NCBI GenBank assembly: GCA_013289825.1
Contig: JABCZF010000005.1
Coordinates: 62,001-126,000 of the forward strand
Length of the DNA: 64,000 bases
Origin: Acidobacteriota bacterium
Lineage (GTDB): Bacteria > Acidobacteriota > Terriglobia > Acidiferrales > UBA7541
Reading direction: 5' to 3'
Position 1 is the first letter of the stretch. Each line of letters starts with the position of its first letter. The notes beneath the pieces are model-generated. The model was not told the DNA's origin. It did not search any database and was given only the letters and a program-made list of their open reading frames with translations. Shown here one piece after another: positions 28,302 to 36,771 of this stretch. The translations under genes and the position numbers were made by a program.

Positions 28302-28499
28302 CTAATTCAGGGCGCGCTTAAGCCGCTTGGTGGTCTTCTCCAATTGGCGCTTGAGGGCTCCGACTTGCTTGGAGATCGCCAGAAGTTCTTCCTTGGCAAG
28401 CGCTCCGGCTTCCACAACTTTATGCGCTTTGCGATCCGCTTTGCCAAATGCACCACCGATACTTGCCGCTACTTGTGTGAGCTTGCTCTTCCTGGCCAT
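28302..28499 (-). CDS. Small lysine-rich coiled-coil protein
   Basis: The 65-residue product starts at the ATG at 28499, behind a good AAAGGAGG site. It begins MARKSKLTQVAASIGGAFGK, is strongly basic, and its second half is a predicted coiled coil (EELLAISKQVGALKRQLEKT). No family is recognised. Basic, helical proteins of this size may bind nucleic acid or associate with phasin-like granules; both are guesses. It lies between two peptidase genes, in its own short unit. Confidence 0.6.
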   Translation of the reverse strand: MARKSKLTQVAASIGGAFGKADRKAHKVVEAGALAKEELLAISKQVGALKRQLEKTTKRLKRALN

Positions 28500-28631
28500 C
28501 CGCGTCCTCCTTTGGGCTAGACAGCCATCGTATACCAAGATGTGTTCCGGAGTTAATCAAGAAACAAAAACAAACTAGCGAAGGGCCACTCACGTCAGAG
28601 TTTATTGGCCAGAGCTTGGAGCAAGGACAAG

Positions 28632-29783
28632 CTATTTGCTTGCTGCGCCAACGGAGAGCGGACCGAGTTCGGCGCGGGTTTGCATGACGCGAAGGATGGA
28701 ATCGCGCGAGACCATGCCGATGATTTGGGCGGCGCCGTCGTCGGAGCCGGAGACAATGGGTATTTGGTTGATATCGGCGGTGAGCAGGCGTTCGAGGAGG
28801 CCGAGCAGAGGTTCGTCTGGCGTGGCCCAGAGGATGCGCTCGCGGGGAATCATTACGGCCTGGACGGAGTTGTGGGCCCATTCGCCGCGCGGGACGGAGT
28901 TGAGCGTGTGGACGTTCATCATGCCGACAAGGCGATCATCGGTGATGACCAGGTGACAGCGGCGGCCGGTGCGCAGGACCTCGGCTCCGTAGTCTTCCAG
29001 GGAGATGGCGCGGCCAACCGTGGGGACTTCGTGGCTCATCACGTCGGCGGCGCGTAGGCCGGTCAGAGTTTCGCGGATGGCGGCTTGGGCCATGCTTTCC
29101 TGCGCGGCGTTCAAGAGGAAAAAGCCGATGAAAATGCTCCAGAGACCGGGCACCACGACGCCCTTGAAAACTCCGAACCCGCCGAGAAGGATCATCGCGT
29201 AGGCAATCAGGCGGCCGCTAGTGCCTGCAACTCGCGTGGCTTTGGAAAAATTTTTGCTTGCGCCCCAGATGATGGCTCGGAAGATTCTGCCGCCATCGAG
29301 CGGAAAACCGGGCAGAAGATTGAAAAGCGCAAGCAGCAGATTCGTTTTCCAGAGCCAGTCAGAAAGCACCGCCACAGCCCCGTTTGACGGAAAAAAAACA
29401 AACAAGCCCAAGAAGAATCCGGCCAGGAAGCCGCTGGCCAACGGTCCGGCGATGGCGATGTTGAATTCCTGGATGGCTTTGGAGGGATCGCGCTCGATGC
29501 TGGCGACTCCGCCGAAGATGAACAGGGTGATGGAGAGAACGCGGATTTTGTAGTGCTGCGCGACCACGCTATGGGCCAGTTCGTGGAACAGGAGACAAGC
29601 GAAGAACAGCAGGCTTGTGAGAATACCTACGCTCCATTGTTTAGCAGGGGGCCAGCCGGGTTGCTGCGCGAATTGCTCTTTGAGAAGGTAGGTGTTCGCG
29701 GCAAAAATGATGATCCACGTGGAATGCAGATAGATAGGTATACCAAGGATTTTGCCGATCCGCATTCCTGGGCTTGGCGCCAT
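28632..29783 (-). CDS. Site-2 protease (M50) with C-terminal CBS domain pair
   Basis: The protein has 383 residues. The zinc-binding HELAH is at residues 67-71 in the second or third membrane helix, and the third ligand Asp163 is in LLPGFPLDGGR. Six hydrophobic helices cover residues 15-235. Two CBS motifs follow (about 245-375: DVMSHEVPTV..., PRERILWATPDEPLLG), typical of Rip3/SpoIVFB-type intramembrane proteases, where they sense adenine nucleotides. The expected role is intramembrane cleavage of an anti-sigma factor or pro-protein. No such substrate gene is adjacent. Confidence 0.92.
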   Translation of the reverse strand: MAPSPGMRIGKILGIPIYLHSTWIIIFAANTYLLKEQFAQQPGWPPAKQWSVGILTSLLFFACLLFHELAHSVVAQHYKIRVLSITLFIFGGVASIERDPSKAIQEFNIAIAGPLASGFLAGFFLGLFVFFPSNGAVAVLSDWLWKTNLLLALFNLLPGFPLDGGRIFRAIIWGASKNFSKATRVAGTSGRLIAYAMILLGGFGVFKGVVVPGLWSIFIGFFLLNAAQESMAQAAIRETLTGLRAADVMSHEVPTVGRAISLEDYGAEVLRTGRRCHLVITDDRLVGMMNVHTLNSVPRGEWAHNSVQAVMIPRERILWATPDEPLLGLLERLLTADINQIPIVSGSDDGAAQIIGMVSRDSILRVMQTRAELGPLSVGAASK

Positions 29784-30095
29784 GTCGAGTGGTATTTGGA
29801 GGCGGGATGCTTGGCTGCGGAAATCGGCGAAGCAGGGCTCGCGTACCTATTCCTTTCTGGCTTTGCTCCGGCGTGCTGCCGGGTCGTCTTCCTTGACACT
29901 ACTACAATAGCTCTGATTGCCCGCGCGGCCAAACGCGGGGCGCGAGTGCGCGTCTGGCTGGCCACGGCGTGTTTCCCGCCACACAGCGCTACCTTCCTGC
30001 CCGAAAGGTAAGTCCCTTATTTTCAGCATATTTGCGGTGGCGTTGGGCGTGCCATTGCTTATGTCCGAGGACATCAGGAGACCGGGAGGCCCACC
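29784..30095. other. Divergent gap between the site-2 protease and the 65-residue membrane protein
   Basis: No supportable gene. TTGACACTACTAC at 29893-29905 matches the 13 nt that begin the trpC promoter but has no -10 at the right distance. TACAAT overlaps it at 29903. On the minus strand TTTGGC-N18-TATTGT is a possible promoter for the protease. Confidence 0.3.
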
Positions 30096-30293
30096 ATGAT
30101 CGCCATCGTCAACTTCCTAACGCTTGTGTTTACAACGCTTTTTGCCGCGGCGGCCGCCGTGGCGTTCGACTGGTTGCTGCTGCGGGGGATGTTCGTCTTG
30201 ATGCGGCCAGCGACGGCCGGGCGCCTGAATGCTCCGACGCACCTGGTGCGCGGGTCGGCGCAATTGGCGCGGGCCTATGGGCCCGAGCGTTGA
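30096..30293 (+). CDS. Small membrane protein (65 residues)
   Basis: GGGAGG lies 6 nt before the ATG. One long hydrophobic segment spans residues 2-36 (VNFLTLVFTTLFAAAAAVAF and WLLLRGMFVLM) and could form one or two helices. A basic tail ends RGSAQLARAYGPER. No family is recognised. It lies 195 bp upstream of an SPFH-domain protein on the same strand, so it could be an accessory to it. Confidence 0.6.
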   Translation: MIAIVNFLTLVFTTLFAAAAAVAFDWLLLRGMFVLMRPATAGRLNAPTHLVRGSAQLARAYGPER

Positions 30294-30305
30294 ACGCAGC
30301 GACCA

Positions 30306-30347
30306 GTAGGAGCGGGCGGGGCCAGCCCCGCCGCGAGAAATCTCGCG
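30306..30347. repeat. REP-like palindromic element (GTAGGAGC type)
   Basis: The GTAGGAGC lead is followed by GGCGGGG/CCCCGCC (30315-30321 with 30326-30332) and a second hairpin CGCGAG/CTCGCG (30332-30337 with 30342-30347, loop AAAT). A sister copy with the same eight-base lead is at 61910. Confidence 0.6.
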
Positions 30348-30488
30348 AGTCGGCGCAGTTGGCGTTCTTTCCAGAACGAGTGTAGCCCGAGATTCAGCGG
30401 GCAGGATTCCCGGCCCCACGTTAGTGGCGGAGTTGACGGTCACCCGTCTGCCGCAACGCCCGGGAGTGAGAGGGAAGGGAGCAACACC

Positions 30489-31877
30489 ATGCTGGCTTTG
30501 AAGTACTTGCTGATGATTCTCGGCGTTGGACTGTTCGGAAGCGCCGGGGCTTTGGTGGTCTACGACGTATATCTTTCGGAGCAACTGCGGCGGCTGCTGG
30601 CGCGCCATAAGACCAGCGACTTGGACGCAGAAACAGGAATAAAGGCACAACGCCCTTTCGGACCCGTCCGCTGGTGGTTGGCCCAGCGGCTGGCGATCTC
30701 GGGCGTGCTACCCATCTTGCTGGCGCTGAGCATCGTAGTGATTCCGGACGGCTCCGCCGGGGTACGCGTCAGCCAGATTTGGGGCGCGCGGCGCGGCACG
30801 CTGTATCCGGGGGTGCATTTCGTCACGCCGCTCGTCGATAGCGTGGCGCTGTATGACACGCGGGAGCAGGTGTACTCGACGGCGGCGAGTGCGTCGGCGA
30901 AATCGGAGAACGAAGTGTTGGTCGTTCAGGCGCGAGAGGGGTTGAACATCGGTTTAGCCGTTTCCGTGAGGTACCGCCTGGACCCGCGGCGGCTGGAGAC
31001 CATTCATGCGAATTTGCCGCAGCCTGTTGGGGAAGAGGTGGTAGCTCCGGTAGTCTCGACGATCTACCGGCAGCTTGCGCCGAACTACATCACGCAAGAG
31101 ATTTTTGCGACCAAACGCGAGGAGTTGCGCGCGAAGGCTGCCGTGGCCATAACCACCCGGCTGGAGAGCGACGGAATACTCGTGCGCGAAGTGTTATTGC
31201 GTGACTTGCAGCTTCCGGCGGAATACGCGAAGGGACTTGAAGGATTGCTCTTGAAGGAACAGGAGAACGAGCGGTTGGGAACCGAGCAGGAGATTAAGTT
31301 GAAAGAAGTGCGCATCGCTGAGCTGGAGGCGGAGGCGCAAAAGGCCCGCGACGTGAAACAGGCCGAGGGCCAGGCGGCGGTCCGCGTCCTCGGGGCTAAA
31401 GCGGAAGCTGATGCGATGCAGTATACCTTGCCGCTGAAGCAGAAGCAGATCGAGCAGACCAAGCTGGAGGCTGAAGCGCGGAAGGAATCGACGTTAGCAA
31501 ACGCGGAAGCAGCGGCGCAGGCAAAAATCATTGACAGCAAGGCGGAAGTCGAGCGGCAGAAGAATTTGTCGGAAGCGGAAGCCAACCGAATCCGCGTGAC
31601 GGCCGCGGCCGATGCTGAGCGGATGAGATTCGAAGCTGGCGTGTTGAAGCAGAATCCGATGCTGATTCAGAAAATTATTGCCGAGCGGCTTTCCGACAAA
31701 CTGCAAATCATGATGGTGCCGATGGATGGGAAGAACTTTTTTGCAAATGACGTCATGCATTCGGCGTTTTCGGGCGTGACGAGTGGGAACGGGAATGCGG
31801 CGGCGGAGGACTCGGCGGATTCGGATGGTGCGGCGCCGGCCGTCAGTGCCCAAAAGCGTTTGCCGAAGAGGCCGTAA
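30489..31877 (+). CDS. SPFH/Band-7 (prohibitin-like) membrane protein
   Basis: The protein has 462 residues. Two N-terminal hydrophobic segments (about 1-28 and 65-85) precede an SPFH domain (about 90-270: GVRVSQIWGARRGTLYPGVHFVTP, then REGLNIGLAVSVRYRLDP). A long Ala/Glu/Lys coiled coil (270-400) and an acidic, Ser/Ala-rich tail follow. The family builds ring-shaped membrane scaffolds or modulates AAA proteases such as FtsH. GGGAG precedes the ATG. It is distinct from the flotillin at 43 kb: SPFH is prohibitin/stomatin-like and has two helices. Confidence 0.88.
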   Translation: MLALKYLLMILGVGLFGSAGALVVYDVYLSEQLRRLLARHKTSDLDAETGIKAQRPFGPVRWWLAQRLAISGVLPILLALSIVVIPDGSAGVRVSQIWGARRGTLYPGVHFVTPLVDSVALYDTREQVYSTAASASAKSENEVLVVQAREGLNIGLAVSVRYRLDPRRLETIHANLPQPVGEEVVAPVVSTIYRQLAPNYITQEIFATKREELRAKAAVAITTRLESDGILVREVLLRDLQLPAEYAKGLEGLLLKEQENERLGTEQEIKLKEVRIAELEAEAQKARDVKQAEGQAAVRVLGAKAEADAMQYTLPLKQKQIEQTKLEAEARKESTLANAEAAAQAKIIDSKAEVERQKNLSEAEANRIRVTAAADAERMRFEAGVLKQNPMLIQKIIAERLSDKLQIMMVPMDGKNFFANDVMHSAFSGVTSGNGNAAAEDSADSDGAAPAVSAQKRLPKRP

Positions 31878-31920
31878 CCGAGCATTGCGAAAGGTGCGAG
31901 ATGGATGGCACCAAGAGATT

Positions 31921-31940
31921 GCACAGGCGGAAGTCTGTGC
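31921..31940. repeat. Short palindrome in the gap after the SPFH gene
   Basis: GCACAG and CTGTGC are separated by 8 nt, followed by a second imperfect pair GCCAC/GTGGC near 31954-31975. It looks like a dispersed intergenic palindrome and precedes a micro-ORF. Confidence 0.35.
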
Positions 31941-32008
31941 TCCTGGTTCCGCTAGCCACTACCCCCTGTGGGTGGCTCGGGACGCGTTGCTGGAAAGGAG
32001 GAAAGATC

Positions 32009-32098
32009 ATGAGCATCGAGGCAAGCACCGCCGCGCTTGACCCATTTTGCCAGGAGATTATTCCTCCACCAGAGATGCGCATCGGGCCACTCGGCTAG
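32009..32098 (+). CDS. Candidate 29-residue micro-ORF with perfect ribosome site
   Basis: AAAGGAGG lies 7 nt before the ATG. The product is 29 residues, acidic at the start, with PFCQEIIPPPEM in the middle and a stop just before a strong terminator. There is no hydrophobic segment. The length and composition could suit a leader peptide, a RiPP precursor or a small regulatory peptide, but no processing enzymes are near. Translation is suggested only by the ribosome site and placement. Confidence 0.4.
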   Translation: MSIEASTAALDPFCQEIIPPPEMRIGPLG

Positions 32099-32117
32099 CG
32101 GTGGTTCATTCGAAGAT

Positions 32118-32148
32118 GAGAACGGCCGGCGGGCCGCCGGCCGTTCTC
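32118..32148. terminator. Strong 13-bp hairpin between convergent units
   Basis: GAGAACGGCCGGC and GCCGGCCGTTCTC form a perfect 13-bp stem with loop GGGCC. It lies 20 nt after the micro-ORF stop and 51 nt beyond the convergent tricorn gene's stop. A TTTT follows 7 nt later on the plus strand; it may serve both directions. Confidence 0.75.
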
Positions 32149-32198
32149 GCCTGCGTTTTCCCGGTGATTGTGGGGACCCGGAGATGAAATTCGCGCGG

Positions 32199-35100
32199 TT
32201 ATTTCGAACCGGGGAATTTCGGCCTGGGAGGAAGTCCCCTGTAGTCTTTCAGCGCTTCTTTGGCTAGCTCGATAGCCTTCTCGAGTTGCGGGTCGTGTCC
32301 TTCGACGACTAGATCAGGGCGCTGGGGCACAACATAGTCTGGATCCACGCCATGATTCTCGACCACCCATCCGCCACCGTCGGCCCAGGAATAGAATCCG
32401 GCGGAAGGCGCAGTAACGAAACCGCCGTCCCGCAGCGGAGCGCCGCGATTGATGCCGACAAGTCCGCCCCAGGTTCGTGTGCCCACGATGGGACCGATTT
32501 TTTCGAACCGGAAGAGCCACGGGAACAGATCGCCGCCGGAGCCGGAGAGTTCGTTGACGAGCATGACTTTGGGTCCGTAGATGCCGACCGGAGGATAGGG
32601 AATGTCCTTGCCATCGCGAACGGAGATTACCGCCAGGAGTGATCGCTTGAGTTTTTCGGTGTAGAAATCGGGAATCTGACCGCCGGCATTGAAGCGTTCG
32701 TCGACGATCATGCCGTCTTTGTCGAGCTGTCCGCTGAGCTCCTTGTCAAAGGCGATGATGCCGGGAATGCTGGTGTCCGGGACATGCATGTAACCAATGC
32801 GGCCGCCGGTCGCTTCCGCGACTTTCTGGCGGTTGGCCTCAACCCAATCGAGATAGCGCAGGCTGATTTCGCTGCCGATGGGTTTTACCGTGATTTCCCA
32901 CGCACCGTCCGCGCTGGGTTTGCTGTTGATTTTCAGAGTGACGAGTTTTCCGGCCAGGTCCTGGAAGTAGGCATAGACGTCCTCGGATGCGCGAGTTTCC
33001 TGGCCGTTTACGGAGATCAGAAAGTCGCCGGCTTTCACTCTTAGGCCCGGATCGGTTAGCGGCGAGCGGGTGTCATCGTTCCAGTTTTCGCCGGGATAAA
33101 TTTTCGCGATGCGATAGAAGCCGCCGTCGGGCACGAGATCGGCGCCCAGCATACCGACGCTGACGTGAGGTTTTTTCGGCTGATCGCCGCCGCCGACATA
33201 AGTGTGCGAGGTGCTGAGTTCGGCGATGAGTTCGCCGATGAGATAATTGAGATCGCTGCGATGGGCCACCCAGGGGAGAAGCGCTTCGTAACGAGCGCCG
33301 ATTTTGTTCCAGTCATGGCCGGTCATGTTGGGATCCCAGTAGAAATCGCGTTCGAGGCGCCAGGCTTCGTGGTAAATCTGGCGCCATTCTTCGCGCGGAT
33401 CGATCTGGACTTCGAGTCCGCTGAGATCCAGTTTGCCGGCGCCGACTTTGGCTTTGCCAGGAGCGGCATCGGTGATACCGAGAACGGGTCCGGCCTTGTA
33501 AAAAACCTTTGTGCCGTCCTTATTGAGGTCGTAGCTTTCGATGCCCTCGAGAAGAACCTTGTCTTCGCGTTTGGTGATGTCGTAGACGTGCAGCACGTTC
33601 TTTGGATCTTGATCCTGTGTGCCGAATTGGCGGGCTTCTTGAGGTGTCGAGAGATAAAAGAACTTGTCCTTGCGGGCTGCGAGGCCGCTCAGAATGCTGG
33701 CCCCGATGGGGACGGGGGCGATGCGCTTGCCAATGCCATCGAGATCGATCTCGATGGGTTTGACGGCTTCCGGCTTTTTCTCTTCTTTTTGTTCGTCGGG
33801 CTTTTGACCGTCTGATTTAGCGGCGTCCGCCTTCTGGTCGTCTTTCTTCTTGTCTTTGTTTTCTTCGTCGCTTTCGGGTTTGAACGGGGAGGGCTCGTCC
33901 GCTTTGAGAGTGACAGCGAAAACGCCGTCGGTGGAATAGTAGTTGTAGCGCTGATCGAGCTGGCCGATGCTGGGGTAGAAATAGCGCGTGGAGATGAAAT
34001 AGAGAAACTTGCCGTTGTCGTCGAAACTGGGGGTGTTGTCGTTGTAGAAGCCCGTGGAGACTTCCGTAGTTTTCTTGGAAGTGAGTGAGTAAAGGAAAAC
34101 GTCGTTGGCGCCGCGGCGATGAGGTTTGGAATAGGCGAGCCAGAGGCTGTCGGGTGACCAACAAGCGTCCGAGATCAGGCCGTAATCGGAGGTATCCACG
34201 AGCACGGGTTTCCTGTCGTCGAGACTCAAGTACCAGAGTTGGTTGGATTTGTCCCAGTAGAGGAGTTTTTTGCTGTCGGGGGACCACAGCGGGCCGAAGC
34301 GATAGATTTTGCCGTCGGAGGTGATGCGCGTTTCGTCGCCGCCCATTTGCGGGCGCGTGTAGATTTCGTACTCGCCGGTTTTATCGGAGAGATAGGCGAT
34401 GGACTTGCCGTCAGGCGACCACGCGGGATTCAACTCGTGGATGCTGGAATGTTCTGTCGTCAGCGTGCGGATGCTGCCATGCTCGGCGGGCACGGTGAAG
34501 ATATTGCCGCGGGCTTCCACCACCGCGCGTGCGCCAGAAGGAGAGATCGCGGCGCTACCGATGCCTTGGGCGACGCTCTTAAAATCCGTGCGAGCTTCGA
34601 GGTCTTCCGCGCGGACCACGATGGAAAGATCACGCGTCTTGCCGCTGTTGAGATTGTATTCATAGAGCAAGCCGCCGTTTTCGAAAACGATGGCGTCCGG
34701 GCCGAGGCTGGGCCATTTGATGTCGAACTCTTGATAGTCGGTGAGCTTTCTGGTTTGTTTGGAAGCCAGGTCGTAGCTGTACAGGTTCATGACGCCGTCG
34801 CGGTCGCTGATGAAATAGATGGAGTTGCCGTGCCACATCGGGAACATATCCATGCCGGCGGTCTTCGGCAGCTCTTCGTAAGTGTTCTTTTTCAGGTCGT
34901 AGATGGAGATGGGCAGGCTCCAGCCGCCGCGGTAGCGCTTCCAGGTGCGGAATTCCTGCGAGGTTTCAAGGTATGCGATTTTGGTGCCGTCGGGGGAGAA
35001 CGAGGTGAGGTCGCCGCGGGGAACGGGCAGCGGATGGGCGGTGCCACCTTGTGGCGAAACGAGGTACAGGCGCGTGGCGCGACCCAAGGATGTGCTCGAG

Positions 35101-35546
35101 CGGTCGGAACGGAACAGGACACTCTTGCCGTCGGGCGTCCAGCCGAGCACGATGTCGTTCGAAGGGTGGAACGTGAGGCGCTTGGGCTCGCCGCCTTCGG
35201 CGGAGATGACATAGACGTCAGGATTGCCGTCGTACTCGCCGGTGAAGGCGATCCATTTGCCGTCAGGCGAGAATTTCGGGTAAAGCTCGTCGCCGACGTG
35301 CGACGTGAGCCGACGCGCGGCGCCACCATCGCGGGAGGCGATCCACAGGTCACCGGCGTAGGCGAAGACCACCTTGTCCTTCGAGATGTCCGCGAATCTT
35401 AGAAGGCGGGTGGGGCCCGCGGGCGCTTGCTCCGCGGCGCCGGCGGATGGCCCATGAGCGGACAGTTCCGACACAGCCGTAAGAGCGGCGATCGCGGCGA
35501 CCGCTAGCCGAAGCAGCGCGTTATGAGCTGTAACGATCCGATTCAT
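32199..35546 (-). CDS. Tricorn-type S41 family serine peptidase
   Basis: The protein has 1115 residues from the ATG at 35546 (AAGGA 8 nt upstream), with a signal peptide ending near ELSAHG. Two beta-propellers made of WD/TolB-like repeats (SPDGKWIAF, TPDGKSVLF, SPDGTKIAY and others) cover residues 45-570. A Lys/Asp/Glu-rich linker follows (about 575-615), then a tricorn C1 domain, a PDZ-like domain (GLRVKAGDFLISVNG) and the S41 core. Catalytic candidates are His in STSHTYVGGG and Ser in NELSGSGGD. Tricorn degrades peptides released by larger proteases; this one is exported. A terminator hairpin follows. Confidence 0.92.
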   Translation of the reverse strand: MNRIVTAHNALLRLAVAAIAALTAVSELSAHGPSAGAAEQAPAGPTRLLRFADISKDKVVFAYAGDLWIASRDGGAARRLTSHVGDELYPKFSPDGKWIAFTGEYDGNPDVYVISAEGGEPKRLTFHPSNDIVLGWTPDGKSVLFRSDRSSTSLGRATRLYLVSPQGGTAHPLPVPRGDLTSFSPDGTKIAYLETSQEFRTWKRYRGGWSLPISIYDLKKNTYEELPKTAGMDMFPMWHGNSIYFISDRDGVMNLYSYDLASKQTRKLTDYQEFDIKWPSLGPDAIVFENGGLLYEYNLNSGKTRDLSIVVRAEDLEARTDFKSVAQGIGSAAISPSGARAVVEARGNIFTVPAEHGSIRTLTTEHSSIHELNPAWSPDGKSIAYLSDKTGEYEIYTRPQMGGDETRITSDGKIYRFGPLWSPDSKKLLYWDKSNQLWYLSLDDRKPVLVDTSDYGLISDACWSPDSLWLAYSKPHRRGANDVFLYSLTSKKTTEVSTGFYNDNTPSFDDNGKFLYFISTRYFYPSIGQLDQRYNYYSTDGVFAVTLKADEPSPFKPESDEENKDKKKDDQKADAAKSDGQKPDEQKEEKKPEAVKPIEIDLDGIGKRIAPVPIGASILSGLAARKDKFFYLSTPQEARQFGTQDQDPKNVLHVYDITKREDKVLLEGIESYDLNKDGTKVFYKAGPVLGITDAAPGKAKVGAGKLDLSGLEVQIDPREEWRQIYHEAWRLERDFYWDPNMTGHDWNKIGARYEALLPWVAHRSDLNYLIGELIAELSTSHTYVGGGDQPKKPHVSVGMLGADLVPDGGFYRIAKIYPGENWNDDTRSPLTDPGLRVKAGDFLISVNGQETRASEDVYAYFQDLAGKLVTLKINSKPSADGAWEITVKPIGSEISLRYLDWVEANRQKVAEATGGRIGYMHVPDTSIPGIIAFDKELSGQLDKDGMIVDERFNAGGQIPDFYTEKLKRSLLAVISVRDGKDIPYPPVGIYGPKVMLVNELSGSGGDLFPWLFRFEKIGPIVGTRTWGGLVGINRGAPLRDGGFVTAPSAGFYSWADGGGWVVENHGVDPDYVVPQRPDLVVEGHDPQLEKAIELAKEALKDYRGLPPRPKFPGSK

Positions 35547-35751
35547 TCTTGTCATCCTTGTCGACACAAATTTGCCAGTGTAGCTGACCACCTACATGGA
35601 CGTGCGCCGCTGCGAATTGTTTCGCTGCGGGCGAGTATTTCCACCGATGGCGGCCTGCTTTGCCGGGAACTGTTTCGATAGACACCGCAAATCTCGCCGG
35701 CAGCACTGCGAACCTCGGCATCGAGGCGTGTTATCATCATCCTTCAAGCCA

Positions 35752-36771
35752 GTGTCCGCCAAGCAAAATCTGTCCTTGCCGCGCCCGCGCGACCTCAGCG
35801 TTTTCTGCCAACTCATGGGTTTGGCTCTGCTGTTTTTCCCGCCGCGCATGTGCGCTGAATCACTTGAGGATGCAGCGCATGAGCTGGCGATGAAAGTGTG
35901 CGTGGCAGCCCACAAACAACCGGTCAAGGTTGTCTGGCGGGAAGCCCCGCAATCCTCCGGCTATTTGTCTGATCGGCCGAAAAAGGTATTTCTTGACCAG
36001 ATTTCCGCTTGCGGGATGGAGGCCGCGGAAAACTCGGACACTCCGATTCTAACGATCACTATCGAGGTCACTCCGTCCAAAGTTCTGTTGATTGCCAGTT
36101 CCACGCAGGCGCTGAGCCCGCAGATTTACGTGATCGAGGTTCCGCGGGCTTCCTTGTTTGTCGCAAAAGAAACGGCGCCAGCGCCCCAGCTCAAGCGGGA
36201 ACTTTTATGGCAACAGGAAAAGCCAATTCACAGCGCCTTAGAGTGGCGGGACCCAACCGCCGAGGAGCGCTTTCTTTTCTTGTTGGGCGAAAACCTGTTT
36301 ATGCGTTTTGGCTTTGAAAACGGCGTTTGGAAATGGATGGATTCCGCGCAATTTCTGCCGGTCGGGCGTCGTCTCAGGGCCGGAGAAGCGAGCCTCTTCT
36401 ACAGTCCTGCGAAAGGGCGTGTCGAACTAGTCCTCAACAAAAAAGTTTGCGATCTCGATCTGACCCAACCCTTTAGCTATACCTGCACGGGTACGGAGGT
36501 CCTGGACAGGTCCACGAAGCTATCGTCCACCTGTGACGAATCCCCCCGATATCTCGTGACCGGCAAAGGCGACTATACACAGACAGATCGAATCACTCTG
36601 GCAAGTGCCGCAGCTTCGGCCGATGAACCCTTGCAAGGTTCGCTGGACGTGCCTGGGCCGGTGCTGGACATCAGCGTGGCAGAAAATGCCAAAGCCGCAG
36701 CCGCGGTGGTGAAGAATCTTTCCACGGGGAATTATGAGGTTTATCGAATCACGGCTGTTTGCAGCAACTAG
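35752..36771 (+). CDS. Secreted protein of unknown function, first gene of a sensory operon
   Basis: I do not recognise a family. From the GTG at 35752 the product has 339 residues; a TATCAT box at 35732 fits initiation there, but an earlier GTG at 35728 is possible. A hydrophobic segment (FCQLMGLALLFFPP) suggests a signal peptide. The mature part is mixed beta (ILTITIEVTP, IYVIEVPR) with several cysteines (CGMEAAE, CDLDL, CTGTE). Its end overlaps the start of the solute-binding protein gene by 38 nt, so the two are translated together. Confidence 0.65.
   Translation: MSAKQNLSLPRPRDLSVFCQLMGLALLFFPPRMCAESLEDAAHELAMKVCVAAHKQPVKVVWREAPQSSGYLSDRPKKVFLDQISACGMEAAENSDTPILTITIEVTPSKVLLIASSTQALSPQIYVIEVPRASLFVAKETAPAPQLKRELLWQQEKPIHSALEWRDPTAEERFLFLLGENLFMRFGFENGVWKWMDSAQFLPVGRRLRAGEASLFYSPAKGRVELVLNKKVCDLDLTQPFSYTCTGTEVLDRSTKLSSTCDESPRYLVTGKGDYTQTDRITLASAAASADEPLQGSLDVPGPVLDISVAENAKAAAAVVKNLSTGNYEVYRITAVCSN

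Noticed and set aside
29553..30011. A plus-strand frame through the site-2 protease start and the divergent gap
   Set aside because: It overlaps the protease's N-terminal coding region, lacks a ribosome site and has no recognisable features.
34239..35402. A 387-residue plus-strand frame inside the tricorn-type gene
   Set aside because: Antisense shadow; the minus strand encodes a coherent propeller with repeated SPDG motifs across the same span.
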